This document shows positions 53,101 to 64,000 of a stretch of 64,000 nt of DNA, piece by piece. The position numbers were made by a program, and so were the translations under genes. Origin of the DNA: Microbotryomycetes sp. JL201. Taxonomy: Eukaryota > Basidiomycota > Microbotryomycetes. The stretch covers positions 310,001 to 374,000 of the forward strand of contig JAQYUZ010000002.1 of assembly GCA_033819885.1 (NCBI GenBank), written 5' to 3'. Within the stretch, counting starts at the first letter, position 1, and each line of letters opens with the position of its first letter. The notes under the pieces were generated by a model. It was not told where the DNA came from. It worked only from the letters and a program-made list of their open reading frames with translations, and did not search any database.

Positions 53101-54445
53101 ATTCGCAGGCACACCGATCCAGGACATCATCAACTCTCCTGTGCTCTCGTCTTTCTCTGGAAACTGGACAGTCTCTGTCAAACTCTCGGGCAAACGTGGA
53201 GGATGCTCGGCCGTGCTCGACTCGACGAACGGGCGTTTCCAGCCGCTGGGATGTGGTCCATTATCTTGCTTGTGTGCAACGATGGTAGGCACCGTCTGCG
53301 ACTCGAGTGTCTGCAGCAACTTGATCGGATCAAGGGACCGACCGATGACGATCAACGTCAGGTTGTGAGGCACATAAGACGATGCGTGGTATTGTCGGAC
53401 TTTCAAAACAGGTCAGTATCACCTGAGATTGTCGGCGATAGAGCAAGACAACTCACTCTCTTCCACCTTGAGTACACGAAGCGCCTCCATCATGCCTCCA
53501 GTTTCGGAGCGAAGGGCATTCTTCTTGCTGTACAGCGTGCGTTGCAGCCTGAGAGCAATATGACCTCAACTCTCGGCCAAGAAGCACGAGATCGGGTTCG
53601 ACTTACCTCAGCTGCATGAGGTCGCCGCTGCCGTTCTCACGACCTTGCATTTCCGAGTACACAACGCCGCTGTCTTCACCTTTGCCGTTGATGTTGTGGA
53701 CCTCGGTGACAAAAGCGGCTTGGGTCATCGTCGGATACAGGACATGATCCAAGTACACTGGCGTCTGTTCGTCGGTCATGAGGTCAGTCAATGCAGTGGG
53801 ATCTCGCTACTTTCACGCACGATTGACAGAAAACCTTCTTCACCAGCGGTTCCGATCGTGTAAGTCGTATTCGTGGTGTCGGTCCATGCATTAGCTGGGA
53901 GCGCCAGAAAGCGATCAGCATGCGCATTGCTTAACTCTCAAAGACACTCACTGCCGTTGGCAAAGCTGCGGTTGGCGACAGTGTCTAGAACTCCTTTATA
54001 AGGATACTGTTCCGAACCCATGAAGATAAGATGCTCCTGCGCAGTGAAATGTGCATGGTGGCGTCAGGGGAGACAGCCGTACTGCGACGAGCAAAGCACT
54101 AACGAGCGTATGAGGCCTGCCCGAATCATCGAATATCTCGGTAATGACTGAGAAGTAGCCTTGCACAAGTGGGCCTGCAAGAATGAGTGCATGATTAACG
54201 CTCGGTTCGTCTGACACTTTTTGCGGCTGTTGCGGTGGCACACCTTCGACGTCTGCCCACACCACCTTGAGTCCTGTCTTTTGACTGATCCACTTGACGA
54301 GCCTGACGTCTGCAAATTCGAGTTTGATGTCTGCCACGCGCTTGAAGTCGCCAGTTTGCTCAGGAAATGGCGCTTTGCCAGCTGGATTGACAGAGTCTGA
54401 GTGCATCGTGCTCATTTGTGACAGCTTCTGTCGCTTGTTGCTCAT
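50143..54445 (-). CDS. M16-family zinc metalloprotease (yeast Sdd3/YOL098C type)
   Basis: Large single-chain member of the insulinase/pitrilysin-like family, of unknown cellular target. The proposed start is ATG 54445 (MSNKRQKLSQ); ATG 54415 (MSTMHSDSV) is also possible. The inverted zinc motif HTLEH sits in GRPHTLEHLIFMGSEQYPYK and is itself split by an intron between L and E. Next come NAWTDTTNTTYTIGTAGEEG and VYSEMQGRENGSGDLM, with the third zinc ligand E. Four M16 repeats follow with blocks such as WIGVPANDYVTDLALDMMG, LPLFVQFDHINSQFIEVSVV and FIRGAGLAYGASISQDVESG. The tail is acidic (SSEEESGSEGSGSESE). About 13 GT-AG introns. Stop at 50143-50145. The substrate is unknown. Confidence 0.85.
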
Positions 54446-55121
54446 CAGCAAGGGCGCAGTGGTCGTCGAGAGGCGGGTTGAGGGTCGTGCGTCGTCGAAA
54501 GGGCCGCGCAATCGACTGCTGACAAGGCGTGCACTACCACGGCTGGTGCAGGCACGCAGCAAGCGAGGAAGTAGCAAGGCCACGGCTGGCTCGTGCGAGG
54601 GCGAGGTAACAGAGGAGAGATGAATTCCAGGATCGCTTTGTCCGCAACATTTTCTGGCTCGCAGAGAAAGTCTTGTTGCCGAGTGTTTCACAATTTTCGG
54701 ACCGTGATTGAGGGCTGTCTTTGGGGCGTCATGCCCCAAATTTCAGCACAGAACGCACGGTCACGTGACACGATGCTAGGCCAGGAGAGGCGGGAGAGAG
54801 AGCAGTCTTGCGAGACCGGCAAGGCGTAGTGATTATCTTCATTCTCCTTCTACAAATTTTGACTCGTGTCTATGAGTATCACGCCCGGCGAGTCCCAGCC
54901 AAAGATCGCCGAGGCGTGTTGACCTCACTCGAACCTCGCAGTACGCTGAAACAAGAGCGGCACGCATCTGCGTCAGGCAGCCATCCAGCGCAATATCTCA
55001 ACCAGTGTAGCCGTCATCAAAAGCTGGGCGCCCCGTGGCGACAATCGATAAGGTAGCTAGCAACGGCAACTGGGCGTTTGACGCGACAAAGCTTGGCTGC
55101 AGTCGCCGACAATCCTTTGTG
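54446..55121. promoter_or_regulatory. Divergent promoter region
   Basis: 676 bp between the M16 protease and the lipase, read in opposite directions. No RNA gene or repeat seen. The 60 bases before 55122 are open in the lipase frame but start with GTG. Confidence 0.4.
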
Positions 55122-58100
55122 ATGGACAAATTGCCTCTGAATGGCCTTACAGTGGCCCTGTCCGGGGCCAGCATAATGGTCTCGTCCGCGTTCGAACATG
55201 TATTCGCGCGCAAGAAGATAGTCGCCGAAACGTCAGTCAACATGGCTTTGCACTGAATCTTAAGCCTGACGACCGTCATAACCCTATAGCGAGGCACGCA
55301 AAAGCTTCATATACAACGAGGCCTTTTCGGTCCTCAAGGCGTTTGCAAGTCCTCGACAGTGCCGAGCATGCTTGTGAGCTAATACAAGTTGCCTGTCCTG
55401 CGAATCCAGTTCGAGAAAGGTACACTTCACACCGTGGAGGAAGCGCAGAAATTTGGCAACACCTTTGTGCCTTCGCCTAGTTGGGTCCGGGTGATCAGGG
55501 TCGTCATTCCTCCTTCGACGCTGGCAGATGCTGCCAAAGTGCTTATAGACACGATTGGAGAAAAGGAAGTAAACGAAGTCATCGGCGGCAAAGAGTGGTG
55601 GCAACGTACGGCTCACCCGGAAGGCGGCATTGATGGCGAGTGGATCTCGATGAAGAAGGACTGGCCTGGACCGGAGGACGACGATCCGGCAGTTGAGGAG
55701 ATACACCACATGAAGCTTGATGCGCTCAGGGAGGCTTTGAATGAGAAGAAATCGCGCAGACAAGAAAGTGCAAAGGGCAAGGACCACGACTTGCCCGAGC
55801 CGCCACAAGAGGCATATGCTGAAGAGATGGACAGCATGCGTTGCATTTTATACATTCACGGTGGTGCACATTTCTTCGGGAGTATCAACACGCATCGTAA
55901 GACCATTGCTTGATTGCATTACCGCACTTTTAGGCTAACTTGATCCTGCGACACAGGCTATCAGATCTGGCGATATGCGCGCAAGATTGGTGGCAGGGCG
56001 TTCGGTGAGCTGTCCACTGCCCGATCTTGCGCGCTGAGACTGAGTGCTCTCGTTGACCGCAGCTGTCAAATACCGTCTCTCGCCGTGAGTGTGGATGAAC
56101 GAGTCTTTTGCATCGGAACTGAAAGTGTCTTGTTCTGTTAGGCAATATCCTTTCCCGTGCTCGCTTCAAGACTCGTTGGCTGCGTATTTATATCTCATTC
56201 GACCGCCACCCGGAGCCAAACACAAGTCCGTTGACCCGTCCAAGCTCGTTGTCGCCGGAGACAGTGCCGGCGGTGGATTGTCCCTGTCCCTCCTTTTGCT
56301 GCTTCGGGATTCCGGCCTGCCCATGCCGGCCGGACTCGTCTTGATCAGTCCTTGGGTCGATCTGACGCATAGTTTCCCTTCCATTCTCAAAAACACTGCC
56401 ACGGACATCATTCCTCCGTATGGGTTCCTGTTCAAACCGAGCACGTTGTGGCCTCCGCCCCCGACAGAATTTCAGGAAAAGGCAAAACAGTCGACGACGA
56501 TAGACGGCCTCAAAAAAGCTGCGAAAGAAGTAGAGGAGAAAGGCGTCAGGCCGAGGAAAAGTCTTTTGTCGCTGAAGAGGAACAATAGGAAAGGTCACGA
56601 GCTCGCTCACGCCGTTGAACAGCTGCCAGACGACAATCCGCAGGCGGCAGAGGGCCAGCAAAGAGAGCAAGGACAGCCGCAGAACAAGGCTGACCCGGCG
56701 AAACAAATCAAGATCAAAATTGACGGCGAAGAAGTCGAGCTGGTTGACCAGATCCAGCTATATGCCACGAACGATCAGGCAAGTGTTCCCCGCCTTCATC
56801 CTCGTTCGAGCCGCATTCCGATGACCTTATGCAGCTCGTCCATCCATTCGTATCGCCATTGTGGGCGCCCAGTCTCGGTGGACTCCCGCCAACATACATT
56901 CTTGCGGGCGAGAAGGAGGTGCTGCACGACGAGATCGTCTACGTAAGCGCTCGCACAGGTAGCGATCATCTCATATCCGCTGCCGGGCTGACGTCCTTGA
57001 CTGACAGCTGGCCCATCGTATGGCTCATCCTGATCGGTATCCCCTGCGGAAAGAGCTCCTTGAAGCGAACCCCCAACGCACGCAAGTTCAAGCAAATCTG
57101 CCACCGACGCTCACTCACCTCCAGGTGTATGATGGTGTCTGCCACGATTTGCCTTTGCTGTCGTTTACGACTCCAGCAAAGTATTGCTTCCGTGCTGTCG
57201 CATCCTTCATCAAGTTTGTCACGACCGACCCAGCCGAGGGAGGCCCACCCTCCCCTGTATCGCCGACGATGATGCGGCTGCCGGTGGAGAAAGATCCGAA
57301 TCACGAGGACGCTCGGATTCACGCTCGAGACATGGCGATGAAGGACGGCACAGCACCTGCGGGTGATCCGTCGCCTAAGCCAGGTTCGTCATCGTTGCTG
57401 GAAGTGCCAAAGTCCGGATGTGGATCAACCGTCTCGTTCGAGACGGGCCCTATCATGACCACCTCCAACGACTCCAGAGTAAATGGACCGTCATCCGAAT
57501 CGTTCCCTACGTCGCGGCCAATGGCATCTCGTTCGAGCACTGTCAACTCTTCCACTTCGAAAAAAATGACAAACTTGGAGAAAACGATTTATTCGTCGAC
57601 CCAACCTTTCCACAGACCGGATTACGTCGACAACATGATTCGAGAGAGAATCAGCTTGACAGGTGTTGTCAGAGCCCTCGAGCCTGAAAGCGAATTGGAA
57701 TGCCTCAACCTCAACCCTGAAGACATTGGTGTCGTCAAAGAAGCACCTGTCAAGAGGTACCTCGCCGGCAGTGAGTTGCTTGCAGCGCCCCGCTCAGGCT
57801 GAAATCAAGCTGACCACGTTCGTCCTCGTGTTTCACAGAGACGATCTGGGACAAAAAATTCAAGTCTGTTGCCGAAAAAGTTCAGCGCGAGCGGGAAGGT
57901 GAGTTTTACACACGCAAAGTCACGAGGTTACATCAGTTTAACCTCTCTCTACTGTTTTCCTTTCATTTTCTCGAAACTCTTTTTGCCGAACAGACAATTT
58001 GCGCAAGAGTATGAGAGAAGAGGCGTCTCGCATAACTGAACGGATCAAAAAAGCTCGCAAACATAACGAGCATCCTCACGTGCTTGACAACCATCCGTCC

Positions 58101-58397
58101 ACATCCCACGAACAAGTAGTGGCTTCTCCTGATCCGATGGATTCTCCTGAACAACACGTTCGAGGGATTTGGGACTTGCATGGAGAAAATCCACCACCTT
58201 CTTCGATAGCAGCACGCAAAGATACGAGAGAGGCGAGAGCTTTGGCGAGAACGTTGGATGAGCATTACAACAAGCTTCATGCTTTGAACGTTTGGTCGGA
58301 ATTTGCAGACGTTTCGGCTACATTGGGTCGGAAAACGACCAGGAACGGAAGCAGTTCAAATCAAGATTCGGCAAAGGGGGTTGCAGACAACAAGTGA
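55122..58397 (+). CDS. Alpha/beta-hydrolase fold-3 (HSL-type) lipase
   Basis: Serine hydrolase of the hormone-sensitive-lipase group (yeast Say1-like). The first in-frame ATG is at 55122 (MDKLPLNGLTVALSGASIMV). The N-terminus has a hydrophobic stretch. The oxyanion motif is CILYIHGGAHFFGSINTHR, the nucleophile elbow VVAGDSAGGGLSLSLLLLL; the acid is in KEVLHDEIVY and the His in DGVCHDLPLL. An insert of about 100 residues, rich in Lys and Glu (56480-56730), lies between the nucleophile and the acid, and a long polar tail follows 57240. About nine introns; two have GC donors (55345-55409 and 56779-56834). Stop at 58395-58397. The lipid substrate is unknown. Confidence 0.8.
55345..55409 (+). other. 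GC-AG intron 1 in the lipase gene
   Basis: Donor TTT|GCAAGT, CTAAT branch, acceptor CGAATCCAG. The 65-nt intron joins SVLKAF to FEKGTLHTVEE in phase 0. The frame upstream ends at TGA shortly after, and the GT donor inside (CTT|GTGAGC) gives the wrong phase. The N-terminal part is weakly conserved, so confidence is moderate. Confidence 0.6.
56779..56834 (+). other. GC-AG intron 2 in the lipase gene
   Basis: Donor CAG|GCAAGT, TGAC branch, acceptor TTATGCAG. The 56-nt intron joins LYATNDQ to LVHPFVSPLWAPSL, a conserved HSL-group sequence. The frame on the two sides differs, so an intron is required and no GT donor fits. Confidence 0.92.
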
Positions 58398-58677
58398 AAG
58401 GAGACGGTTTGGTGTATTCAGGGTCTGTTGGGACCGGTGGCGATGTTGCACGTTTCGAGCGCGTGAGAGATAGTTCAACAGTTTGATGTACAGTAGTAGG
58501 CACTTGCTCGGCTCATGTACGAATCAATGAATGACAACAGCACAAACTGAACGAAAACCAGCCACCGACGCGCTCGCCAATGACTTATTGCGCTAGAGCT
58601 TTGCGCTGCATTACAAATCGATGCAGCACAATGATTGCAAGCTCAAATCTGCCCAACGTCATGTCAATAGGTGTGTG

Positions 58678-59905
58678 TCATGAGATCATTTGAGAAAAGG
58701 GAACGAACCTCTCTTTCATCATCATCTTGACGCCTTCGCTGACAAAGGCCTTAGTCACTTGACCGTCCAAGCCTTGGTACATTCCTTTGATGCCATGTTT
58801 TCGAAACGTCTTGCGAAACACGTCAAGGTTCGACTTGAAGACTCGTCGACCGCTCGGAGACTTGAATTGTAGCCGGGTCTGCGTCTCATGTACGTCAATG
58901 CCATTTTCGGTAAATCTTTCAGACGTGGACCGACCTTTGCCAAAATCAAAGGGTACACGAGAAACGATGCGAGTGATGACGCGAACGCGCCTGCCAGGAA
59001 GGACTGCAGTGGCGTCGGACGTTCTCTGTGCTTGGCTGGAACTATGGCACGTTTAATCATGTCAAAGGCGTAAAATGTAATGGCGGGGTTGAGCGTCTGC
59101 AGCATTACACAGTCACCAGTCAATCAGTAGATTACTCTTTGGAAGGGCTGACGAGGCGTGCGTACCAACAAGATTGAGCTCGAGTAGCCAGACCAGAATC
59201 CGAGGGGACCTTTTTCGCTCAGTATGTCTTGTGCGACCTCCATGATGGTCGGCGTCGACCCGTACGAGCCATTTTCGTCATCACTGCTGTCTGCGTCTTC
59301 CGGTGGCGAAGACGTCTCGGCTTCGTCTTTTCCTTTCGCTGTCGAGGCGGTCTGTTGCCTGACAGTGATATTTGACAAGGGCGAGACGAAGCCTTTGGCT
59401 ACAATGCCAGCAAGCATTCCGACCAGCAAACCTTCCAGCGCGGTCAGGGCAGGTGGCAACTTTTTGCCGTCTTTTGTCGTTGTCGGTCCAAACTTGCGTT
59501 CCTTGTGAGTGACGAGTCGGGAGTGCAAGAACGAGTAGACGTAAAAGTACAAAAAGTTGCTGATGCCGGTCGACAACGAGTCGCTGCCGAGTCCATTGTA
59601 GAATGATCTCCAGCCTTCTGTTGACGAAATAGTCTTGATCGCGCGCAGCACGGAGTCGTATCCATTGGCGTTGATACCTGAAATGCAAAGAACGGAAGCG
59701 TTAGTAAGTTGAGCCCCACCAAAAGTCCGCGCTCATGATCTCGACGAGGCTGACCACGCTTTGCCGTCTGCTTGTTTGGTCTGCCCCTCGCAGCCGTCTG
59801 CATGCGTGTTGTGACGAGGTCGAGAGGGTAGACGAGCGCGTTGGAGCACACGCTCGCGAACGAGCCCGCAGTCGCCTGCACGAGCGGCGGCAGAGTCGAC
59901 GACAT
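58678..59905 (-). CDS. Peroxisomal-type mitochondrial-carrier-family protein (PMP47/ANT1-like)
   Basis: Six-helix carrier of the SLC25 family, peroxisomal adenine-nucleotide branch. ATG 59905 starts MSSTLPPLVQATAGSFASVC. The three carrier signatures are PLDLVTTRMQ, PLSNITVRQQ and PLILAKTRLQ; the last form is typical of Pmp47/Ant1. Other blocks: YNGLGSDSLSTGISNFLYFY, TLNPAITFYAFDMIKRA, and KGMYQGLDGQVTKAFVSEGV. An acidic insert lies in repeat 2 (SSPPEDADSSDDENGS). Three introns; exon 1 ends at AKRG with a GTCAGC donor. Stop at 58678-58680. The match to peroxisomal carriers is good; the substrate ATP is inferred. Confidence 0.85.
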
Positions 59906-60158
59906 GGCACAAGCACGGCGGGGCGGGTACTGTCGGACGACAAGGAGGACAACGGGTGTTGTAGAGCTGATTCGCCCGACAGGCCCCGGTGGTGGCTTCC
60001 GGGATTCCGGCACAAGCGCCTGAAAGCGAGCGCCGAACGACGTCGACGTCATTCAAGAAACAGGAGGTTCAGATGTGTAAAGGAGGACGTGATCATTGCA
60101 GTGCAGTCCTCTTCTCAACCTTGAGGATGTGTGACTCCCCCCTTTCACTCTGCGCCGT

Positions 60159-62683
60159 CTACTCTGCTTCGCCGTTTGCTTCCGCCGCTGCCGCCGCCAC
60201 CGCCACCGCTGCCTTGCGCTTGCGTTCAGACTTGCCAGGCCGCTTCTTTTTAACAGGCTGTCCGTCTGCAGAACCATCACCGGCAACCTCGCTCTGTTTG
60301 CGCTTCTTGCTGCTACTACTGCTCGCCTTGTTGGTTTTCCTGTCGCCATCTCGGGCGGACCATTCGACATCGACATCTTCTCCCCAGACGCGATCTTTCA
60401 GGATCGCCTTCAGCTCTTTCAGCTTTTTCTTGTTGCGCTTGACCACGTCACCCTTTTGCCTGTAGGGTGCAAGCTTTTTCAAAGACATGTACTCGTTCAA
60501 CTCGTTGTCGGTCGCCAACAAAATCTCGCGTGGCGTCAAACTAAAATCATTCGGTTCAACTTTGGCGTACTTGAACCTAGTTTTGATTTCGCCTCCGGCA
60601 ATCTTGTCTTCATAGTCGATGCCATAGTATTCGTCTTCGAGCTTGTCGAGCATCTGTCGTTGATCGTCGTCGGCTTGTTCGCGAGCGGCAGACATGAGCT
60701 CTGCCGGGAACCCTTCCTCGTCGCGCTTGCGCTTTTTGTCCTTTCTCTTGCTGCTCTTGGTTGTGCCGGCAGCGGCGTCCTCATCTTGATCGTGTAGCTG
60801 CTCTTCTTTGCTCGATTTTTCAGTGCCACTGACGAACGGCAGCGACATTGCGGCGTCGGCGTCGGCGTCTTCGTCGTGACCGACAATGTCTGTAATGTCA
60901 ATGTCGTCGTCCCAAGTCGGTTTGAAATCGTCATCCTGCGAATCTGATCGTCAGCAGAGATATCATGAAACCGTAGGCCGACCGTCTCGACCTCGCATTA
61001 CAACCTACCTCCATCTGACCATATTCTTCGCCATACACCTGAGCCATCTTGCGATCGTGCTCCTCTGGGTCCCAATCGCCTTCCAAGTCGAGCTCTTCCA
61101 ACCCCTTTGTGCCCTGTCCAGCTACTTGAACCAGTTGCAACAACTTGTCTTCGACTTGCTTGCGTTTGAGTGCCTTGAGTCGTCGGATTTCTTCCTTGCG
61201 CGCTTGCTTTTCCTGCTCTTTGCGCTCTTTCGCAGCCTCGCGTGCTCGGGCACGAGCAGATACGGCCGTGGTCGGTTTCCTGACGGTTGATACGGCATTG
61301 CGCGCGTGCGTTGTCATCTGGGTCCCTTCACTGATACATGACGTGAGGAGGCATGAGCAGACGACGATTAGCTTATTGACGAAACCAATGAAAGGTAGGC
61401 AAGACTGACGGATCTTCGAACCTGAAATTATAACGATACTCGAAATCGTCCGCCTTTTCCTCGTACTCTGAATCTTCAGAATCGTGCGCGCCCGGGTCGA
61501 GCACGTGTCCATCTTCATCCTCGGTCTCTCCCTTTTGATCGCGCGCGAGCGCATCTGACGTCGACTGCTTTTTCTTCTTCTTCTTTTTGCCCTCCCGGTC
61601 GTCGCCGCCCGTGATTTCAGCATACGAAGGAATGCGAGAATCGTTGGCTTCGCGGTCGATCCAACCTCGGTTGAGGATGTACCTGTGAATCACGGTCGGT
61701 TCCCCATCAATGACGCTCGTCATCGGACCTGGAAGTACACGACGACGCACTCTTTGAGAAAGCGGTCTTCTGCCGCAAGAGCGTCTTCAACGGCTTTGCC
61801 GCCGGCGTTTTCTTTCAAAAATTGAGCATATTCTCGCTCCTCTTCCTCGACTTGGTCCTTTGTCTTGTCTCGAGCGACAAGCAAGTCGTCTCCGTCGTCT
61901 TCGCCTTGATCACTGTCACTGCCCATGAATGCTTTCTTGACTTCGTCTTTGAGAGCTAGCTCTTCTTGGCGATGCGTGAGCGGTTGAAAGGACGAATCTG
62001 GCGCGTTGTCGGACACGGACAAGGTTGGGTCTGCCAGCACGCGTTGCCTCTGATAGTCTTTGAGCAGAACGGGTTTGGGCTTTGATTGCTGACGAGTTGC
62101 TGCTGACTGCTTCGAGCTTGATCCGATGGCAGATTCTTCCTCTGCAACGCGCCGCCACTCGATGTTGTCAGGACTGGCAAGGATTGTGCGCTGGACGCGG
62201 AGACGAGCAGAAAGGGGAGAGAGAGAGAGGGAGAGCTCACCATCAAACACCTGTCTGCCTTGCTCGTACACACTCGGGTCCTTGTTGCGAATCTTGGCGA
62301 GTGTGCGCAGAATGGCGGCGTCGACGGCTGGCGTGACGAGTTCTGCGTCAGAGTCATCGTCCGACAAGCTCTCGCTGTCTTCAGAGTCGTCTTGCAAGTC
62401 TTGAAGCGACATGTCTTTGCCGTACTTGTCCTGGACTGCATGCACGGAGTGATCAGAAGCACAAAGCGCAAACACCATCACGTGGCGCAGACTGACGCTT
62501 GCTGAGCTCCTCCGTCTGCTTCTTCTTGTGGTACTTGTCTGCAAAGTCTTTGTTGATCGACAGCAGTCCGTCGTGGCCGTCGTCGGCCCACTCGGTTTGC
62601 GTTTGCTCGTCGCCGCCGTCATCATCAGACATGAGCCGAGACTGGCCCCGCTCTCGCTTGCGTCCGTCTCTTGCTGCTGTCAT
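60159..62683 (-). CDS. KRI1: KRI1, 40S ribosome biogenesis factor
   Basis: Nucleolar protein that works with Krr1 in 18S rRNA processing. ATG 62683 begins MTAARDGRKRERGQ, followed by an acidic, Lys-rich part with NKDFADKYHKKKQTEELSK. The conserved KDP sequence (IRNKDPSVYEQG) is followed by an intron joining VFD to EEESAIG, then PKPVLLKDYQRQRVL, FLKEYILNRGWIDRE and DDFEYRYNFRFEDP, the Kri1 core. A coiled Arg/Glu/Lys stretch (KERKEQEKQARKEEIRRLKA) follows, then DDDFKPTWDDDIDIT and a basic tail. Stop at 60159-60161. Divergent from CTK3 (135 bp). Confidence 0.9.
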
Positions 62684-62818
62684 GTTGGCGTGTGGGGCCG
62701 AGTGCGTGCACGAGGCCAGTGTGTCAAGGGTTGTCGGCCTGTTTGCGCTTGGCCGCGCGCGCTTTGCTTTTCGCGCTCAGGCCCCTCCGCTCGACCCACT
62801 TTTGCCTCTTGACCCGAG

Positions 62819-64000
62819 ATGGATCCGTTCGAGGCGAGTGGGATCGATGTAAATGCGACAAGACCTTGACGCTGACGCGCGCGCGCGCACGCGTGCAGGT
62901 GCGGCTGCAGTTTGTGACGCTCTTGTCGCGCTTGAGCTCGTCGCTGCAGAGCATCCACAAGTGCACATCGTTCGCGCTCAAGCACTCTAGCAGATGTGCA
63001 GACGATATCTGGGACTGCCTGATGGAAGAGTGCGCGCGCGCGTCGCTCAATGCGCGCATCAACTTGCTGTACCTCGTCGACCAACTGCTCGACCTGCAGC
63101 CAACGACAGCGCCCGCCGCCCAGCCACAGTCACTTCCTTACACGGCATTTGCAGCGCGAGACCTGGGCACGCTCGTCAACAACGTCGTCCCAGCATCTCA
63201 GCTCGGCTCGCTCAACCTCATGAGCGCCACTCAGGCAAGTCGCAAACGCGCACGCGTGCGTCTGTACACAAACACACGCTTGCTAACAGCTACTCCTTCC
63301 TCTGTGCGACACAACTGCCAGGTCTTGCAATCTTGGAAGACGAGGCGCGTGTTTGATGCAGCTGTGCTCGACCCAATCTTGAACCAGCTCAGCGAACGCA
63401 GAGCCTCGTATGTTCCTCCTCTGCGGCAACCCTTGATGCCCAAGCAGCTGACTATGGAGGCGATGATGATCTCTCGACTTTAGCATGCGCAAATCGTCGT
63501 CGACAGACGCAAAGCATCCGGAACCTGACAAACAACTCGATCAGCTTTCGAGAAACGATATTCTGAGGCGGATAGAAGACGATAGAGAGAGGGTCAGACG
63601 CACCTCCAGATTATTCGCACGACTGATCGCGCTGACTCGCCCGCGTTCCGTAGCACAAACGACTCCGAGAACGAATCTGGGTCTTGCCCGTTCCGACAAC
63701 AATCTTTACAATCTCTGCTACTCCTGCTGCGCCAGCAGCAAACGCAACCACATCTCTCCCGTCAGCCAAACCATCCCCAACCTCGCCCGCCTCTCCATCC
63801 GACCTGCCTCAAACTCCAATACCACCTAAATCCCTATCAAAGACCACCCGAACGAAACAACTCGCAACATCAGAAACAGCGTCAGCACCTTCAACAAACG
63901 TGCAATCGGCTTCACCAACATCACCGTCATCGCCGTCGAGTCGGCTCGGACCTTTTTTGCCGATCGAGATCGAGTTTAATCAACTGTGGGACGCGGCAAA
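62819..64000 (+). CDS. CTK3: CTK3, gamma subunit of the RNA polymerase II CTD kinase (partial)
   Basis: Third subunit of the CTDK-I kinase that phosphorylates Ser2 of the polymerase CTD. It has an N-terminal CTD-interaction-like (CID) domain. The first exon is five codons, MDPFE, spliced by a GC-AG intron to VRLQFVTLLSRLSSSLQS and ALKHSSRCADDIWDCLMEEC; MDPFEVR is the usual fungal start. Next come NARINLLYLVDQLLDL and LGSLNLMSATQ, and a second GC-AG intron joins VLQSWKTRRVFDAAVLDP. A third intron leads to LSRNDILRRIEDDRER, then HKRLRERIWVLP. A Ser/Pro/Thr-rich stretch follows, and FLPIEIEFNQLWDAA at the right edge. The rest is outside the window. Confidence 0.9.
62834..62898 (+). other. GC-AG intron 1 in CTK3
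   Basis: Donor GAG|GCGAGT, CTGAC branch, acceptor GCGTGCAG, 65 nt. It makes MDPFEVRLQFVTLL, the family consensus start. A GT donor 15 nt later (GAT|GTAAAT) is in phase and would add ASGID; it is the rival explanation. Confidence 0.7.
63235..63321 (+). other. GC-AG intron 2 in CTK3
   Basis: Donor CAG|GCAAGT, branch CTAAC, acceptor AACTGCCAG. It is 87 nt, a multiple of three and free of stops, so it can be read through. Removal gives NLMSATQVLQSWKTRRVFD; the family has NLMSAxQxLESWRxKR with no insert. Confidence 0.85.

Noticed and set aside
61960-62230. Different exon joins for KRI1 around 62150-62220
   Set aside because: The join VFD to EEESAIG with an intron ending CGTTGCAG fits frame and family; other acceptors break the frame.

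Overview
The window is nuclear DNA of a fungus, most likely a compact-genome basidiomycete yeast or dimorph. The reasons are densely packed genes on both strands, many short introns (about 50-90 nt, usually with CTRAY-like branch sites), about 54-56% GC by eye, and fungus-specific proteins: a Pho80/Pcl cyclin, Ctk3, a GT90 Cap10-like enzyme, a GT71 Mnn1-like mannosyltransferase, Dcr2 and a Pff1-type vacuolar protease. The combination recalls Pucciniomycotina, but I cannot name the species. No CRISPR, phage, plasmid or clear transposon was found.

Layout. 1-2748: MLH3 (minus, C-terminal tip off the left edge). 2913-3975: penta-EF-hand protein (minus). 4433-7632: DCR2-like phosphoesterase (plus). 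7827-9364: leucine-rich repeat protein (minus). 9878-11899: GT90 glycosyltransferase (minus). 12170-15461: CDC48 (minus). 16362-18319: NADP glutamate dehydrogenase (minus). 18320-22598: a 4.3 kb block without a clear gene, containing a 2 kb imperfect palindrome built from a local repeat family. 22599-24607: triose-phosphate-transporter-family carrier (minus). 25143-27261: acyltransferase-3 protein (minus). 27808-28857: Rho3-like GTPase (minus), divergent from a SelK-like small membrane protein (28980-29515, plus). 29516-32401: 2.9 kb without a gene. 32402-33889: Pho80/Pcl-type cyclin. 34798-36434: NUBPL/IND1. 36527-40156: PFF1-type M28 protease. 40435-40739: CMC4. 40797-42056: ketopantoate reductase. 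42172-42761: NDUFA5. 42855-44813: NGL-type nuclease. 45132-46299: ribosomal protein eS7. 46535-47644: VPS51. 48008-50010: GT71 enzyme. 50143-54445: M16 metalloprotease. 55122-58397: alpha/beta-hydrolase lipase. 58678-59905: peroxisomal-type carrier. 60159-62683: KRI1. 62819-64000: CTK3 (C-terminus off the right edge).

Genes are independent housekeeping units rather than a pathway cluster. Themes that recur are mitochondria and complex I (NUBPL, NDUFA5, CMC4), ribosome production (eS7, KRI1, NGL nuclease), secretory, Golgi and wall functions (GT90, GT71, VPS51, DMT carrier, RHO3) and nuclear maintenance (MLH3, CTK3).

The most striking signal is in the splicing. Eleven introns in nine genes start with GC rather than GT, all with the donor GCRAGY. 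Most are forced by a reading-frame change or by conserved protein sequence across the junction. Against roughly 150 introns traced by hand this is about 7%, well above the roughly 1% usual in fungi. A second splicing oddity is an 8-nt internal microexon in the DMT carrier. Coordinates of multi-exon genes give the span from start to stop codon; splice sites were placed by eye.
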